64,000 nucleotides of DNA from Pararge aegeria. Its lineage: Eukaryota > Arthropoda > Insecta > Lepidoptera > Nymphalidae. Position 1 is the stretch's first letter, and each line of letters begins with the position of its first letter. Both the position numbers and the translations under genes were made by a program. The stretch covers positions 17,440,001-17,504,000 of the forward strand of contig NC_053185.1 of assembly GCF_905163445.1 (NCBI RefSeq), written 5' to 3'. The notes under the pieces were generated by a model. The model saw only the letters and a list, made by a program, of their open reading frames with translations, was not told where the DNA came from and did no database searches. Below, in pieces: positions 52,272-62,770 of this stretch.

Positions 52272-52307
52272 CTTTTTCCCCGTTTAAAAGTGGTAAGTAC
52301 TATAATA

Positions 52308-52348
52308 ATAAGTCATACATAATGCGCAATGCATTATGTATGACTTAT
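52308..52348. repeat. Perfect hairpin, 18-bp arms
   Basis: ATAAGTCATACATAATGC pairs with GCATTATGTATGACTTAT, loop GCAAT. It lies just 37 bp beyond the MITE at 52047-52271. Confidence 0.9.
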
Positions 52349-53159
52349 TTCTATTTTACAATGTTCCGCTAACCCTAAGAGTCGTGGGCAAATTCAAACT
52401 CAAAATTTATATAGATAAGGTTTATTTTACTCTGGCGTTACAGTGTGTTAGATAGCGATAGCTAGCTTTGAACTCCAATGAACAATTACATCAATTCTCT
52501 TGCAATCAGTGCTATAGTTATTAAACAGTGCCTTTAATCACTAGCCACTAGTACATAAATAGTGGCTTATTTATAATAGTGGTATCACAGGCACGGTCCA
52601 CTTCCTGTTTTTAAATAATAGGTAACTAAGTAATATATTAAAATGGTTGCATCATTTATGTTATTCTATACATTTTCAATTATTGCAGGATTGTAACGGA
52701 AAACTTGTATTACATTAAATTATACACTAAAATTAATATTTACAATAAATAGAAGCCGTCTAACTGTTCACTTATGGGCATGGTACCCAAAATGCTGGCG
52801 CTATTGCTTGCCCCTTTGAATTGCTAAACTTAGCCGTTGGGCTAAATAATCCCAGCTCTTGTGTTACCAGACGTAAGGACCAATTTAAATAAAACCAATT
52901 AATAAAACTCTGATTATCGGATATGTCACATTTGATGTGAACAACTTTTGCGCGTAACTCTTGAAGTCAATATACAAACTACACCGTATGGAACCGAACT
53001 ATTAATATATGCATATCTCTTTGTCCTTACGTGACGTTTCCCACCCGCTTACTCCAACCGCAAGCTGCGTTAACTAATTTCGTTGCAAAAAACATAAAAT
53101 ATACCTTGGAAATTCGCCTGGCCGTCACGGCTTAAAGCAAAATGAAACTATTTATTGTA

Positions 53160-53292
53160 ATTAGAAACCGATTAGCGGTATGATTTTATATAACTGCCAG
53201 TGCCATACCCCTGCAGGTTAGTCCGCTACACCCACCGACCTAAATTAATATAACGTCAATGGCTACCTTAGACTGCACTGCTACTACCGCAG
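53160..53292 (+). mobile_element. S2 SINE fragment, rearranged
   Basis: GAAACCGATTAGCGGTATGA, ATACCCCTGCAGGTTAGTCC, CCGACCTAAATTAATATAAC, CTTAGACTGCACTGCTACTA. The order is partly scrambled. Confidence 0.5.
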
Positions 53293-54019
53293 TCTCCATT
53301 TCCAATGAAAGCTGACTAAGTAGATTCCATCTTACTCTCATAAATTCCATGAGGTAGTAACCATAAACAGAGCACAAAACCTGTCACGGATAAAAGGCCA
53401 ATAAAACAAGTTTTCTATGGTTGGTATAAAATTTTCCATAAGCACCGAATGAAGTCGGAACGTCGCCCCTCCGGCGCCGTGCCACCCCAAAATGAATATT
53501 TACTGTTCGCATTATATTGGCCTTTATTTATGCTTGCAGCGACCTTGGACTCAATTGTGTTTTAAATAAAAGCTTCTTGGAGGAGCAAAATCTTTTTCTA
53601 CTAAAAAAAGTTTCTACTCTATACAATTGATATCACTACATAGTATCAAATAAAGTCGCTTTCCGTTGTCTGTGTGTCCCTGTATATGCCTAGATCTTTA
53701 AACTAGGCAACGTATTTTGATGAGGTTTTTTGTGTGATTGATTCAAGAGGAAAGTACTATATATATATATATAGTAGAGAAAGTCTGATAATTTTAGAGG
53801 ATCTTAATTTGCAAACGCTGGCTGACCCTACAAGGTAGATCAAAATAATGCATTTCAGTACTGTAGACCTTTAAAAGGTGTATGTCCAGCTCTTAGGAAT
53901 AACCCACAATAACCATTTTTATTTATTTAGAGAAATATTGACTTATTTACGAAGCGATTGCAAGTAATATTGCAAGTAAGCATTTATCTTTATCCAATTA
54001 AGTACATTAAATACTGAAA

Positions 54020-54110
54020 AAAGAGCAACCGCTGATTCTCGGTGGAATCATCCGAACCCGTGGTAGCGTCGGTACAGAGTGATTTTCAATAAAGCCTGTC
54101 TGTGAATAAA
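54020..54110 (+). mobile_element. Old fragment of family A LINE 3' UTR
   Basis: A short stretch resembles the family A UTR (GAGCAACCGCTGATT, TCTCGGTGGAAT, CGAACCCGTGGTAGCGTC) with many changes. Nothing of the coding part remains. Confidence 0.5.
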
Positions 54111-55316
54111 CGTCAATGAAGTCATCTTCAGCCATCGTGCATCTACTGTAGGACTCTTAAGTCGCGCCAGCGTTTTCTAAGAATCAACTTGTCTTATAGC
54201 ACTTTTTAACTTCGCTCCACTTTGCCAAGAATGCAATCTCCACTCAAGGACCTTTCGACGCCAAAGTCCTTGAGCTTGTGATACTTTAACAATATTTATT
54301 TCAATGTTAGTTAAGAGCGGGAAATGACTGAGTGTTAAATTAAGCGTTGAGAGACGAGAACTCAATTTGTTATCAATTACAAAACCTTGCGGGTCTGTTA
54401 TTTTATTGCGTTACCGCCCGCGGTTTCATATTATGTTTCCAATGTCTTAACGTGTATCGGCTTAATACATGTTTTGCTTAGTTATTTCATTAGCCATTTA
54501 AAAAATGATATCATAACGTTTGTAGGAGTAGGAGTAGTAGGAGTTTACTGGATTTTTTTATCTGTCCAGTTCCACCTAGAATAAAACTGTGAGAATCAAG
54601 CAACTTCATATTTTATACTATCTTGTGGGCGGAGCTGATTGCTTATTTAATTCTAAATCGTATTTATGTCATTAAGAAATTTATGTCTCTTATCTATTAA
54701 TAATTATTGTTTTTAAATTTATGCAATGCGAGAGATTATAAATTACTTTCGTGATGTTATAAAAGCGTACTACTAAATAAAGCCTAGCAATCCGCGGCCT
54801 TAACCCTTCTCATACTAAGATCAGACTTGTGCCCTGAAGAGGGATAGTGGGTTGATAATAAAAGCTAAACTCTTCGAAAAATCCACGTGAATTAGCCGAT
54901 TATCACCTTTATTACATTAAGGCAAATCCAATTCAAAATTTCATGCCTACGACTTTAATAATGCAACCATCAGCGAATTTCAAAGACGTTTCACCGCTTA
55001 TCGGATTTGAACTGAGCTTACACACAACCTACGTAGTACGAACGTTGAGTAGGGCCCGGGATTAACGTTCTTCTTTGTCTATGAACCACAATATGAACCC
55101 CCCTCCCACAGACTATTGTCAACCGGCCGTCGACCCATCGAGTATACACGTGCGGGAAACACCGGTATGGCTACGTGGACATGCGCATAGGACGTTACGA
55201 CATGACTAAAATTGAAATAATAGACCTACTTGGTAACTTCATTTTTAGACTACTACGGATCAGATCTTGGGCTAGAATACCTTTTGTAAGCAAACAATGT
55301 TAGAGAATGCCCTTTC

Positions 55317-55480
55317 CATCTACTACCGCGTTGGTGTAGTGGTTAGCATGTTCGAATATAAATCACAAGGGTTCGAATCCTGGTTCGGGCAATCATTGAG
55401 TTGGTCTAACTGGATATTTTCAGTATCATCCAGGAGTTCGAAATTTGAGGTTTCCATAACCGTCCCTCGGGCCGTCGCGC
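55317..55480 (+). mobile_element. S4 SINE
   Basis: GCGTTGGTGTAGTGGTTAGC (A box) and AAGGGTTCGAATCCTGGTTC (B box), then TATTTTCAGTATCATCCAGG, GAGTTCGAAATTTGAGGT. A related stretch (GGGCCGTCGCGCGTCGGTGG) continues to about 55500. Confidence 0.68.
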
Positions 55481-55529
55481 GTCGGTGGTATTTATTATGT
55501 AAATCACATATATGACAATGGCTGTTAAA

Positions 55530-55800
55530 ATCAGATATGAGGAGATCCGCAGAAGAACTAGAGTTACCCACATAGGTCAGCGAGTCTCGAAGCTGAAGTG
55601 GCAATGGGCGGGGCACATAGCTCGGAGATGGACGTTAGGGTTTTAAGGTGCTGGAATGGCGACCCCGCTTCGGTAAACGCAGCGTAAACGATACCCCCAA
55701 CGTAACAGGCGAGTCGATGGGAGTCGCTGGAGGCAAGCAGCCCAGGACCGCTGATCGCTGATTGTGGAAAGGATTTATGTCCAGCAGTGGACGTCAATTG
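55530..55800 (+). mobile_element. RTE LINE 3' end fragment
   Basis: EIRRRTRVTHIGQRVSKLKW, QWAGHIARRWTLGF-like coding remnants, then a decayed region and ATGTCCAGCAGTGGACGTCA, and an ATGATGATGG tail at 55800. Several frame breaks are present. Confidence 0.75.
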
Positions 55801-55980
55801 ATGATGATGGTGATAATAATCGGCCAGTCCACATTCAAGCGGCCTGGTGGGTAAATGCTCTCATTCCCTTTCTACTATGATAGAGGAGGCTGTACCAGGC
55901 TGTGATTAAGACACATTCAATCAGCATGAAAGGTGTAAGCTCTATATTCGTTTTTTTATATGAGTGAGATAAGTGAGCAC

Positions 55981-56245
55981 CAGAACGGCTAGCGTGGGCA
56001 GGAGACAATTATCACCCCGGGGAAAGGATAAAAACTATCTTCTCCCACAGCTTTATCAATTCTCAGAAAATTGGCGTCCAAGTGGAAATAATATTACAAT
56101 AATATATGTGTAACAATATATGTGTAAACGGGGGTTAACTTCTTCTATTTCCTGTTACCGTGCTTTAACAGGTGGACACGTTAATTATATCCCAGGGTTA
56201 AGGGATATAATTTTTGTCTCCTGCCTGTACTAGCCCTGCAGGATA
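55981..56245 (+). mobile_element. M3 MITE, complete
   Basis: The ends GGCTAGCGTGGGCAGGAGAC and GTCTCCTGCCTGTACTAGCC are inverted. The inside carries ACTATCTTCTCCCACAGCTT, TGTGTAAACGGGGGTTAACT and TATCCCAGGGTTAAGGGATA. No coding capacity. Confidence 0.7.
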
Positions 56246-57245
56246 GGCTCAGGACGATCATGTTTATAAACCTGCAAGAAAAAATCGCAGTTTGGTGGGC
56301 GGTGATTTCGATCGAAATGTGCACATTCGTCTATTTTAAGAGAATCTAGGTCGAGGCAGGTTACCGACCCCTGTCGTAAAGGTTTATCGTTTTGTCCAAC
56401 GGGAGCAGCCCACGATTAGTTGCTCGTTACTTTACCTTTAGTTATTTGTTAGATTGTGCAATTAAAACGTTCATGTTTACTACTAGAAATAGACTACGTT
56501 TTAAGACTTCCGTAAAGAAGCGGTGCGAATATCTTTGTCAGAAGCCCTTCTTAGGTTTTGGTAAATGTTAAGATTTATGCCTCAAATTAATGAACACAGG
56601 GCGGCATGTTGCAGGACGTGCTCCTTGTATGCCCTGTGAAGTGTTACTCTGTTTATATAAAATGCTTCTGAAATACATTCCACTAATATTTTTTTTATTA
56701 TTTAATGAAAATTATACATTTTTATTTTACCATAATAATATCTGTTACGGCGTAACAAAAACCCAATCGGGTTTATCCGTACAGCGGTATTCATCGTTCA
56801 GCGCTCGGAATTATAAGTAGGTAAAGTATTTTAAAGCTACATAGAAAATATGACGGGTAGTTCAAAAAAAAATAATAAATAATGATCGCGTTTCAACCAG
56901 TTCCACATATCGCACTTTATCGTTTGAGTAAACTTTACACAGGATGTTCCAGCTATTTATTATTACATTTATTAGTTTGAAAGAAAAATGTCTTAAGTTT
57001 CTCTCTAGGTCATGTATTTGACTAAAAGAGTAAAGTCTCGGGAAAGTAAGGTTGATATTTCTACCGTGCTCGTAAAAAGCTTAAAGCTGGCTGTAGATGT
57101 GTGGAACTCGCCATCGGTCGTGACGAAGACCGTAAGAACACGTACCTACTAACCACTGATTTTTATTTGGTAAGATCGTGTCCTAAAGAAAATCTGTTAT
57201 CGATTAAAAAAAAATCATACGTGACTTTGATAGGTATCGTGATCG

Positions 57246-57284
57246 TCACATGATAGGAGAGCATTTAGCTCTCCTATCGTGTGA
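57246..57284. repeat. Short hairpin, 17-bp arms with one G-U
   Basis: TCACATGATAGGAGAGC (57246-57262) pairs with GCTCTCCTATCGTGTGA (57268-57284), 5-nt loop. The single non-Watson-Crick position would be a G-U pair in RNA. It lies about 140 bp beyond the 3' tail of the long LINE. Confidence 0.88.
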
Positions 57285-57601
57285 GTTAAGAAATTCTATA
57301 TATTTTATTTTTTTACTGTTAGGTAAAGATGACTCTGTTTTGGAATAGGTACGTTAGCTAATTTTAATGTGTTATTGTAATTATAAAATTGGATTATTCA
57401 ACAGGCGGATGAACTAATGTCTCAAATTCAAATTCAAATTCATTTATTTCAAGTAGGCCTACTTTATAAGCACTTTTGAAACGTCAAGTATGCATGTTTG
57501 TGTGACTCTACCACCGGTTCGGAAAGCAGATTCTACCGAGAAGAGCCGGCAAGAAACTCAGTAGTTGCTCTTTTCCAACATCAACATTTACAATCATTTT
57601 G

Positions 57602-60457
57602 CTATCTTGCGGGAGATGAGAGCGAGGCTGGCTGCTTCCATTCTACCTTGTCATTGAGGAATTCATCAAATGTATAGTAACCTCGCTGTACTAGATGCGT
57701 TTTTACACATTTTTTAAATGTATGCATTGGTAGGTCAAGAATTTCCTTAGGAATCATGTTGTAAAAGCGTATACTCAACCCCACAAAGGAGTTCTGCACC
57801 TTTCGCAGACGATATGCAGATATCACTAATTTATGACCGTTTCTGGTAAGTCGATTGTTAATTTCAGCTTTTGATTTATAAAGAGTAATATTTTGCCTCA
57901 CAAAGACTATATTACTATAAATGTATTGCAAAGCTACTGTAAGAATACCTATTTGTTTAAATTTTTCACGAAGCGATTCGCGTGATCCAAGTTTATATAT
58001 TGATCGTACGGCTCTTTTCTGTAGTATAAATATACTTTCAATATCTGCAGCTTTTCCCCACAGCAAGATCCCATAGGACATAATACTGTGAAAGTATGCG
58101 AAATAAACAAGCCTAGCTGTTTCAACATCGGTAAGCTGTCTAATTTTCCTGATTGCATATGCAGCCGAGCTGAGTTTACTCGCTAGGCTTTCTATATGGG
58201 TACCCCACTGTAGCTTACAATCTAAGGTCACTCCTAGAAAAACAGTGGAGTTTTCTATTTCAAGTGTTTCTCCATTTATTATGATGTTTTTATCAATTTT
58301 TTTTACGTTAGGCAAAACAAATTCCAAACACTTAGTTTTTTTTGCATTTAAAAGTAAGTTATTAACAGTAAACCAGTCTGACACATGTGACAAAGCACGG
58401 TTTACGTCGTCAAAATTATCTTTGTTTCTATCAGTCTTAAAAATGAGAGATGTATCATCTGCAAACAGTACAATCTCACAAGTGCCCCTGACATGGTGTG
58501 GCAGATCATTTATATACACCAGAAACAATAAGGGACCCAAAATTGAGCCTTGTGGGACACCCATTAAGGCAGATGATCCCTTAGACTTTATGTCTTTTAC
58601 GCATACCCTTTGAACTCTATCACTTAGATAAGAGGCAATTAAATTGAGTGCAACGTTTTTGATGCCATAGTGGCTTAGTTTTAATAACAACGTTTTGTGT
58701 TCAACGCAATCGAATGCTTTGGACAGATCACAGAAAACACCAATGGCATTCTGCGAACGTTCCCAGGCATCGTAAATATGCTTTATGAGTCTTGCGCCTG
58801 CATCCGTTGTACTACGACCTTTAGTGAAGCCGTACTGCTCCGGATGAAGTAAGTTATTTACATTAAAATGATTTAAAAGTTGATAAAGTATAATTTTTTC
58901 AAAGACCTTACTAAGAGTTGGCAAGATTGAAATAGGCCTGTAATTGTTAAGGTCATTTTTATGACCGGATTTAAAAAGGGGTATTAATTTACTACATTTC
59001 ATTAGGTTCGGAAAAATACCCATATCAACACATTCATTAAAAATTACAGCTAGATAAGGGGCAATAACGTCAATAATGTTAGAAATGACCATCACCGACA
59101 TACCCCACAGATCACCGGTTTTTTTCAACTTTAATAACCTGAAATTCTTTACAATATCTATTGCAGATATATGTTTAAAATTAAATAAAACATTGCACTC
59201 TTTAACATTATCTCTCAATATACGCTGAGCTGCTATTGGTGAAGAGCTTAGAGAATCTGTTAACAAAATGGGAACATTCTGAAAGAAGTTTTCGAAAGTA
59301 TTAGCAACCTCCCTGTCAGACGTCACTTTATTGTTATCAACAATAAGTTCAAAATCCACATCACGAGATTTAGTTTTTCCTGACTCGTAATTAACTATTT
59401 TCCAGGTTGTTTGTATTTTGTTATCAGATTTCATTATACTATATTTAATGTGTAGCGATTTCGCATTAGTGCAAACATTCTTAAATATTTTAGAGTATTT
59501 TTTTACGTGTTCTACGAAAGTTGGAGTATGATTAAATTGTTTTTCATCATACAGCTCATACAACTTCTCCCTACTTTTATATATACCTACAGTAGCCCAG
59601 TCACTAAATTTTAATTTATTACTGACATTGATGTGCTTAAAGTTGAATACTCTATTAAATTCGTTGTTTATAGTATTAAATAGTGCACTATAAAGACTGT
59701 CCGGATGAAAATGTTCGCACGCAATACCAGGGATTTTCGCAGTAATTTCACGTTTAAATCGCATTAATTTAGTCTTAGTTATTGGCCTACACTTTATAAT
59801 TTGTCTGCTTTTATTGATAGTATTTAAAACAGTAATAAGTTGACCACAATGATCTGACCTTAAATTATTAATTATTCTTTTATCTAAAATGTCACAATTG
59901 AAAAAAATATTATCTAAGCAGGATGCTGAAGTTGCAGTTACTCTAGTAGGTTCACTAAAAGTGTGACACAAATTAAAACATTTAAATAAGTTAAGCAATC
60001 TAGCAGTTGTTGCATTTTCTAGTAAAATGTCGACATTGAAATCGCCACATACAATTACTTTTTTAGTAGAAAGACACAAACGCTTTAGTACATCCTCCAT
60101 GACATTCTCGAAATCGCTAAAATCACCTGAAGGGGGTCGGTATACACTCACTATTATAAATCGCTCCAGCTCCACACAAGACAGTTCTGCAATGCGTTCA
60201 ACAGAAAGACCAACTATGTCTTTTCGTTCTTTACAAATTATATTATTACGTACAAAAATTAAAGATCCACCGTGAATTGCAGTCCTTCTGAAGAACGCAC
60301 TTGACAATATAAAGTTATCGATGTTTACTGCTACTTGTGTACCAGTGAGCCAGTGCTCAGTTATACACAAAATATGTACATTGAGTTTCTCCACAAACAG
60401 CTCTATTTCTAATTCTTTGCCGGTGAAGCTCTGTATATTTTGGTGTACAATGTTCAT
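57602..60457 (-). CDS. LINE ORF2: endonuclease plus reverse transcriptase, 951 aa, intact
   Basis: The N-terminal endonuclease/exonuclease/phosphatase domain spans about residues 1-205: Asn7 in NIQSF, Glu34 in ITEHWL, YRPPSGD from 106, GDFNVD at 138-143 and SDH at 201-203. These are the family's metal and catalytic positions. The reverse transcriptase spans about 480-760: YRPIS 506-510, Asp577 in FCDLSKAFD, GVPQGSILGP 633-642 and FADD 665-668, so all three catalytic aspartates are present. A conserved C-terminal region (about 850-951, with GHKLV, SIRFYN and RGYY) also occurs in the truncated copies. ATG at 60457, preceded in frame by ELCH. No stop or frameshift interrupts it, so the copy is young or recently active. 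Confidence 0.92.
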   Translation of the reverse strand: MNIVHQNIQSFTGKELEIELFVEKLNVHILCITEHWLTGTQVAVNIDNFILSSAFFRRTAIHGGSLIFVRNNIICKERKDIVGLSVERIAELSCVELERFIIVSVYRPPSGDFSDFENVMEDVLKRLCLSTKKVIVCGDFNVDILLENATTARLLNLFKCFNLCHTFSEPTRVTATSASCLDNIFFNCDILDKRIINNLRSDHCGQLITVLNTINKSRQIIKCRPITKTKLMRFKREITAKIPGIACEHFHPDSLYSALFNTINNEFNRVFNFKHINVSNKLKFSDWATVGIYKSREKLYELYDEKQFNHTPTFVEHVKKYSKIFKNVCTNAKSLHIKYSIMKSDNKIQTTWKIVNYESGKTKSRDVDFELIVDNNKVTSDREVANTFENFFQNVPILLTDSLSSSPIAAQRILRDNVKECNVLFNFKHISAIDIVKNFRLLKLKKTGDLWGMSVMVISNIIDVIAPYLAVIFNECVDMGIFPNLMKCSKLIPLFKSGHKNDLNNYRPISILPTLSKVFEKIILYQLLNHFNVNNLLHPEQYGFTKGRSTTDAGARLIKHIYDAWERSQNAIGVFCDLSKAFDCVEHKTLLLKLSHYGIKNVALNLIASYLSDRVQRVCVKDIKSKGSSALMGVPQGSILGPLLFLVYINDLPHHVRGTCEIVLFADDTSLIFKTDRNKDNFDDVNRALSHVSDWFTVNNLLLNAKKTKCLEFVLPNVKKIDKNIIINGETLEIENSTVFLGVTLDCKLQWGTHIESLASKLSSAAYAIRKIRQLTDVETARLVYFAYFHSIMSYGILLWGKAADIESIFILQKRAVRSIYKLGSRESLREKFKQIGILTVALQYIYSNIVFVRQNITLYKSKAEINNRLTRNGHKLVISAYRLRKVQNSFVGLSIRFYNMIPKEILDLPMHTFKKCVKTHLVQRGYYTFDEFLNDKVEWKQPASLSSPAR

Positions 60458-60486
60458 ATGGCAGAGCTCCTCCGTTGTCTTATTAA

Positions 60487-61044
60487 CTAGTTTAAATCAT
60501 TATTAAATTTCTTAATAGTACTAGCGCAAGTACTAGGGTCAGTAATAGAAATAGAAGTACTTGAAGTACAATTTGTAAAAGTGTCAATAGACTTTGTTAC
60601 AACAGTTGTAACAGTATCATTTAAATTATAAGCTAGTAAAAACGCTATCTGCTGCTTACACTTTTTAGGCAGATACAATTTATCTCTTGTCATTACAAAT
60701 GATGACGTGAATTTATTAATGTCAAAATAAAAAATTGCGTCGCTATGACGGTATGTCAAATTATAGATTAATAAGTTTAATTTATAAATATGTTCATTTT
60801 GTTTTGAGTTTAGAGTGCCACAATAAGGAAAGGCACACATTACAAACTTACATTTAGTTTTGTTATTTAAAAGCAGTAATTTTTCAATGCATCTTATAAT
60901 CTGATGCTTTTTGACATTTAAACTGTCCCCTAACAATAAGACAACATTTGTATGCCTATCTAGATTTTTTTCATTTAGGCTATTAATGACACAATCAAAA
61001 CTAGCCCCCGGTGAACATATATTTGTCTCAAAAGACAATAGCAC
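60487..61044 (-). CDS. LINE ORF1, partial, possibly esterase-like
   Basis: The frame is open for at least 185 codons and stops with TAG 29 nt before the ORF2 start. The first listed codon (61044) is GTG, and the frame stays open further upstream (about 61090) with no ATG, so the true start is missing or lies upstream. Residues 32-43 (NVVLLLGDSLNV) resemble the first block of SGNH/GDSL hydrolases, a domain known in ORF1 of CR1 elements; I see no second catalytic block clearly. The remainder is Lys/Asn-rich. Role inferred: RNA binding or assembly of the retrotransposition particle. Confidence 0.6.
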   Translation of the reverse strand: MLLSFETNICSPGASFDCVINSLNEKNLDRHTNVVLLLGDSLNVKKHQIIRCIEKLLLLNNKTKCKFVMCAFPYCGTLNSKQNEHIYKLNLLIYNLTYRHSDAIFYFDINKFTSSFVMTRDKLYLPKKCKQQIAFLLAYNLNDTVTTVVTKSIDTFTNCTSSTSISITDPSTCASTIKKFNNDLN

Positions 61045-61104
61045 ATTGGCGGTTTCTCTGGTACAGTTATTGCTGTCTGACCAGCATGCTCGTGTGATCG
61101 TTAT

Positions 61105-61293
61105 CCTTACTAATATTATAAATGCGATGGTGTGTTTGTCTTCCCTTAATGCTAACTAAGCAACCATTCAACTTGATTTTGGTATGGAGTTAATTAAAAG
61201 AACGGACAGTAACGTAGCCTAATTTTTATCTCACGAAAACCAACGGTTTGTACTGGATTTGTAAAGATACCGTAATAGACGCGGACGAAGCAA
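61105..61293 (-). repeat. R1-type repeat
   Basis: The + strand shows CCTTACTAATATTATAAATG, then TTTTGGTATGGAGTTAATTA and GACGCGGACGAAG, the reverse of the R1 layout. It abuts the 5' side of the long LINE at about 61090-61105. Confidence 0.55.
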
Positions 61294-61439
61294 ATGTTTA
61301 AAATTAGCGTTAATAAACTAGTGATTCCGAGCCATGTCTTCCATTTCCGAAAATCTAACTAGATTGATATAAAGGGTTAATAAATTCACACGAGACCATT
61401 TGTCGTTACAGTCGGAGCGTATAAGTACTAAACATTGGC

Positions 61440-61653
61440 AATGTGAGATGTTGATAACAAAAAAAAAACACCCGGCTATGTTTGTTGTGGGCTTATTCTT
61501 AGACCAGGAAGCGTTTGGAACCCTCGTAGCTTTAGTTTTAAGTTTACGAATATGGTTATCGCCATCATCTCACTACCGTGTAATTCTCATGTTCTCATCA
61601 AAAGTGGCACCTACTTGCTTGATTAAAGATATTTTTGACTTTGACTTTGACAT
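61440..61653 (+). mobile_element. Family B LINE, 3' UTR only
   Basis: This copy carries the family B UTR from AATGTGAGATGTTGATAAC to a GACTTTGACTTTGAC tail at 61634-61650. It lies about 350 bp from the 5' end of the long family A element, in opposite orientation. Confidence 0.8.
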
Positions 61654-61988
61654 ATAGGTATACAAAAATAATGGTCAATATTTATCACGAACGATTTATC
61701 GTCACGATCGGACCATATGACGACCAAACGTGCAATATAAAGGCCCACAAGATAACCTTTGGTATATAATATGCTCTACATAAATATAATGGTAAATACT
61801 TACGTGTACTGAATGCTGATATAATGTCAGGCAATACATCAATTAGTAGTGTGGCATATTCAATTAGGTCAACAGGTCAACTGCTGTGTCACGCCAGTGA
61901 AATCCATCTGTAGTTCTTGTCACGTTATAAATACAGCGTTATATAAAAAAAATTGTTAGTTAATGGGTGGCTTGAGTACCCATGACAG

Positions 61989-62322
61989 TGCATCAATATA
62001 GAGTAACGAAAGTGTACCTTTACAGACTAAAGAAAGTGAAACAATTAAGACTGCAAAAAATGTAAAATATAGTCTATCAAAAGTGTTCCAATAAAGACTC
62101 AACAAAAGTGTAGCAATATAGACAATCAAAAGTGTACACTATCGAAATAATACCAATATACACTAACGAAAGTGTATCAGTATAAAATAACGAAAGTGTA
62201 CCAATATGAACTATCGACATTGTACCAATATAGACTATCGAAAGTGAACCACAAAATAAACTATAGACATTGTACCAATATAGACCATCGAAAGTGTTCT
62301 AATATAGACTAACGTAACGTTA
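61989..62322. repeat. Degenerate minisatellite, ~25-bp unit
   Basis: About 12-13 imperfect units of the form ACTAACGAAAGTGTACCAAT ATAG. Best seen from 62125 (ATCAAAAGTGTACACTATCG onward) to 62300. Variation among units is high, so the array is old. It lies between a LINE end and further repeats. Confidence 0.82.
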
Positions 62323-62504
62323 CCAATCCGTGATTTATTCCAATGTTCGAATCTATACATATAAATGATGTATCTAATCAAATTAAGAAACAAAATGTGT
62401 ATTCTTCATCATCAGCCTGATGCCCCATTGTACGGTACTCGGGGGCCGGATATTTTACATTAGCTAACTATCTATTCCTTCATACACCTAAAGAAGTTTT
62501 TCGT

Positions 62505-62612
62505 ACGACCGAATGTTGGCTTGTAGAAATTGCTTTAGCATTAAGTCCGCCTTTTGTAAACCGTTTTGTCGGTCGTGCAATAAAGTGAATAATAAAAAAT
62601 AAAAAAATACTG
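62505..62612 (+). mobile_element. Diverged LINE 3' terminus
   Basis: TGTTGGCTTGTAGAAATTGC, TTTAGCATTAAGTCCGCC, TTTTGTA, GTCGTGCAATAAAGTGAATA and an A-rich AATAAAAAAT tail. It resembles the 3' ends at 28576 and 37890. Confidence 0.5.
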
Positions 62613-62635
62613 GATATCTAATTATAAATAAACAA

Positions 62636-62770
62636 AGAGGTAGAGGAAGATCTAACGAGACTTGGGTGGACTATGTAAGAAAATAAGCTTCAAATTATTA
62701 GCTTGGATATTGAAGTTGATACAAGTAGGAAGCTTCCAGCAGAAGACTACAGACTATGTTGTGCCGGTAC
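62636..62770 (+). mobile_element. Degenerate retrotransposon C-terminal fragment
   Basis: A short stretch encodes RGRGRSNETWVDYVRK, followed by stops, with further remnant similarity to about 62770. It resembles the RGRGRP..W.D motif at 37283. Confidence 0.4.

Larger units (their letters stand above)
52349..55316. other. 3 kb mostly without recognised features
   Basis: Only an S2 scrap (53160-53292) and a decayed LINE UTR (54020-54110). The open stretch at 54387-54584 has hydrophobic runs but no acceptor, donor or tetraspanin motif that would make it an exon. Confidence 0.4.
57421..61090 (-). mobile_element. CR1/Jockey-group LINE, nearly full length (family A)
   Basis: On the - strand the element reads: partial ORF1 (60487-61090), 29-nt gap, intact ORF2 (57602-60457), a ~180-bp 3' UTR, then a tail of AATTTG-type repeats at 57421-57440. 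The CR1/Jockey superfamily uses target-primed reverse transcription and often ends in short tandem repeats rather than poly(A). The clade (CR1, Daphne or Rex1-like) cannot be fixed from the sequence alone. ORF1 has no clear ATG and the 5' side runs into another repeat near 61100, so the copy is probably 5'-truncated. It lies antisense in the presumed first intron of the second tetraspanin. I could not identify a convincing target-site duplication. Confidence 0.85.

Noticed and set aside
54387..54584. Hydrophobic open stretch that might be a tetraspanin exon
   Set aside because: No acceptor in phase, no donor at a suitable place, no CCG or TM2 signature; a GTAGGA repeat explains the Val/Gly run.
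57246..57284. microRNA precursor
   Set aside because: The whole hairpin is 39 nt with a 5-nt loop, too short for a canonical animal pre-miRNA.
58245..58613. 122-aa open stretch on the + strand inside the LINE
   Set aside because: It is the antisense shadow of ORF2; ORF2 has the catalytic motifs.
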